Assembly: GCA_023416455.1 (NCBI GenBank)
Contig: JAEZHQ010000577.1
Location: forward strand, 1 to 5,728
From: Pseudomonadota bacterium
Lineage (GTDB): Bacteria > Pseudomonadota > Alphaproteobacteria > Azospirillales > Azospirillaceae
Length of the DNA stretch: 5,728 nucleotides
Direction of reading: 5' to 3'
A model generated the notes under the pieces. The model worked only from the letters and a program-made list of their open reading frames with translations. It did no database searches and was not told the DNA's origin. A program made the position numbers and the translations under genes. Positions 5,480 to 5,728 of this stretch are shown here, piece after piece (within the stretch, counting starts at the first letter, position 1; every line of letters starts with the position of its first letter).

Positions 5480-5728
5480 TCAGGGGCGGATCGTAGCGTC
5501 AAAACAGTGGACGGTCACGGACGACCCGGCCGCCACCCCCTCGCTCTCCTCCGGGATCAGCACGAAGCCGTCGGCGCGGACCGCCGCCCCCAGGCCCGGC
5601 ACGGCGGGGGAGGCCAGCGGCTCGACCGCGCCGTCGGCGGTCAGCCGCACCCGGTAGAGGTCGGCGCAGCCGATCTCCGACACCAGCTTGCGCGCGGTGA
5701 CCGCCTCGCGCGTCGGGTGGGGCAGCGC
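5480..5728 (-). CDS. MoeA-family molybdopterin-binding protein, C-terminal end (partial, runs off right edge)
   Basis: The last 82 codons of a second MoeA-type protein; its start and catalytic MoCF domain lie beyond the window. The visible part matches MoeA domain IV: a lead A-L-P-H-P-T-R-E-A-V-T-A-R-K-L, the beta strand A-D-L-Y-R-V-R-L, a P-G-L-G-A-A-V-R segment, and the typical A-D-G-F-V-L-I-P-E-E-S-E-G-V-A-A-G-S-S-V-T-V close. The frame is open right through to the window edge, so the GTG at 5681-5683 is internal. It precedes the MoeA-PBP gene by 25 nt in the same direction, so the two are very probably one operon. A paired arrangement of a plain MoeA with a MoeA-PBP fusion is known; whether the two paralogues divide labour between metals or enzymes is not known from this sequence. 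Confidence 0.85.
   Translation of the reverse strand, partial: ALPHPTREAVTARKLVSEIGCADLYRVRLTADGAVEPLASPAVPGLGAAVRADGFVLIPEESEGVAAGSSVTVHCFDATIRP

Noticed and set aside
2593..5496. A 967-codon open frame on the plus strand across the pirin and MoeA-PBP region
   Set aside because: It lies out of frame with pirin and antisense to MoeA-PBP, both of which have clear family motifs. Its product is a low-complexity Arg/Gly/Ala/His mix, the usual shadow in GC-rich DNA.
5455..5502. Longer MoeA-PBP protein starting at the TTG at 5500-5502
   Set aside because: It would add 16 residues with no family similarity, overlap the preceding gene by 23 bp, and lacks a ribosome site as good as GGGAGA before the GTG at 5454.

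Overview
The window is a GC-rich stretch of ordinary chromosome, most likely from an alphaproteobacterium of the Azospirillum/Rhodospirillales type. The lineage call rests on the very high GC, on a FYDLN-acid (TIGR02300-type) gene, a family found mainly in Alphaproteobacteria, and on the overall gene styles. It is an inference; no rRNA or other strong taxonomic marker is present. Two genes run off the window edges.

Left part (1-1190): the 5' end of an exported gamma-glutamyltranspeptidase gene reads leftward out of the window. A 179-bp divergent spacer carries a TTGACA-like box and leads to a small zinc-ribbon/acidic-tail FYDLN-acid gene read rightward. It is followed by a complete tRNA-Ala(GGC) with encoded CCA and a very clear intrinsic terminator.

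Middle part (1190-3457): a short array of three 12-bp repeats lies in front of an 88-residue small protein with a DUF1858-like body and a Cys/Gly-rich C-terminal tail. This gene converges, with a 7-bp gap, on a formate/nitrite transporter (FNT family) gene read leftward. A 123-bp divergent spacer separates the transporter from a pirin-family gene read rightward.

Right part (3458-5728): a two-gene leftward operon for molybdenum cofactor work. The upstream member is only the C-terminal end of a MoeA-family protein. The downstream member is a complete MoeA fused to a C-terminal periplasmic-binding-protein-like domain. A 16-bp tandem repeat (2.5 copies) covers the 3' end and stop codon of the fusion gene.

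The MoeA pair and the FNT channel suggest molybdoenzyme-linked formate or nitrite/nitrate metabolism, possibly with a formate dehydrogenase or nitrate reductase cluster beyond the right edge. That link is inferred from proximity only. I see no mobile element, CRISPR array or phage gene, and no convincing new multi-gene system. The points most worth a second look are the MoeA-PBP fusion beside a second MoeA, the Cys-tailed small protein facing the FNT gene, the two short tandem repeats, and the composition change just after tRNA-Ala. No gene-free stretch exceeds 300 bases.
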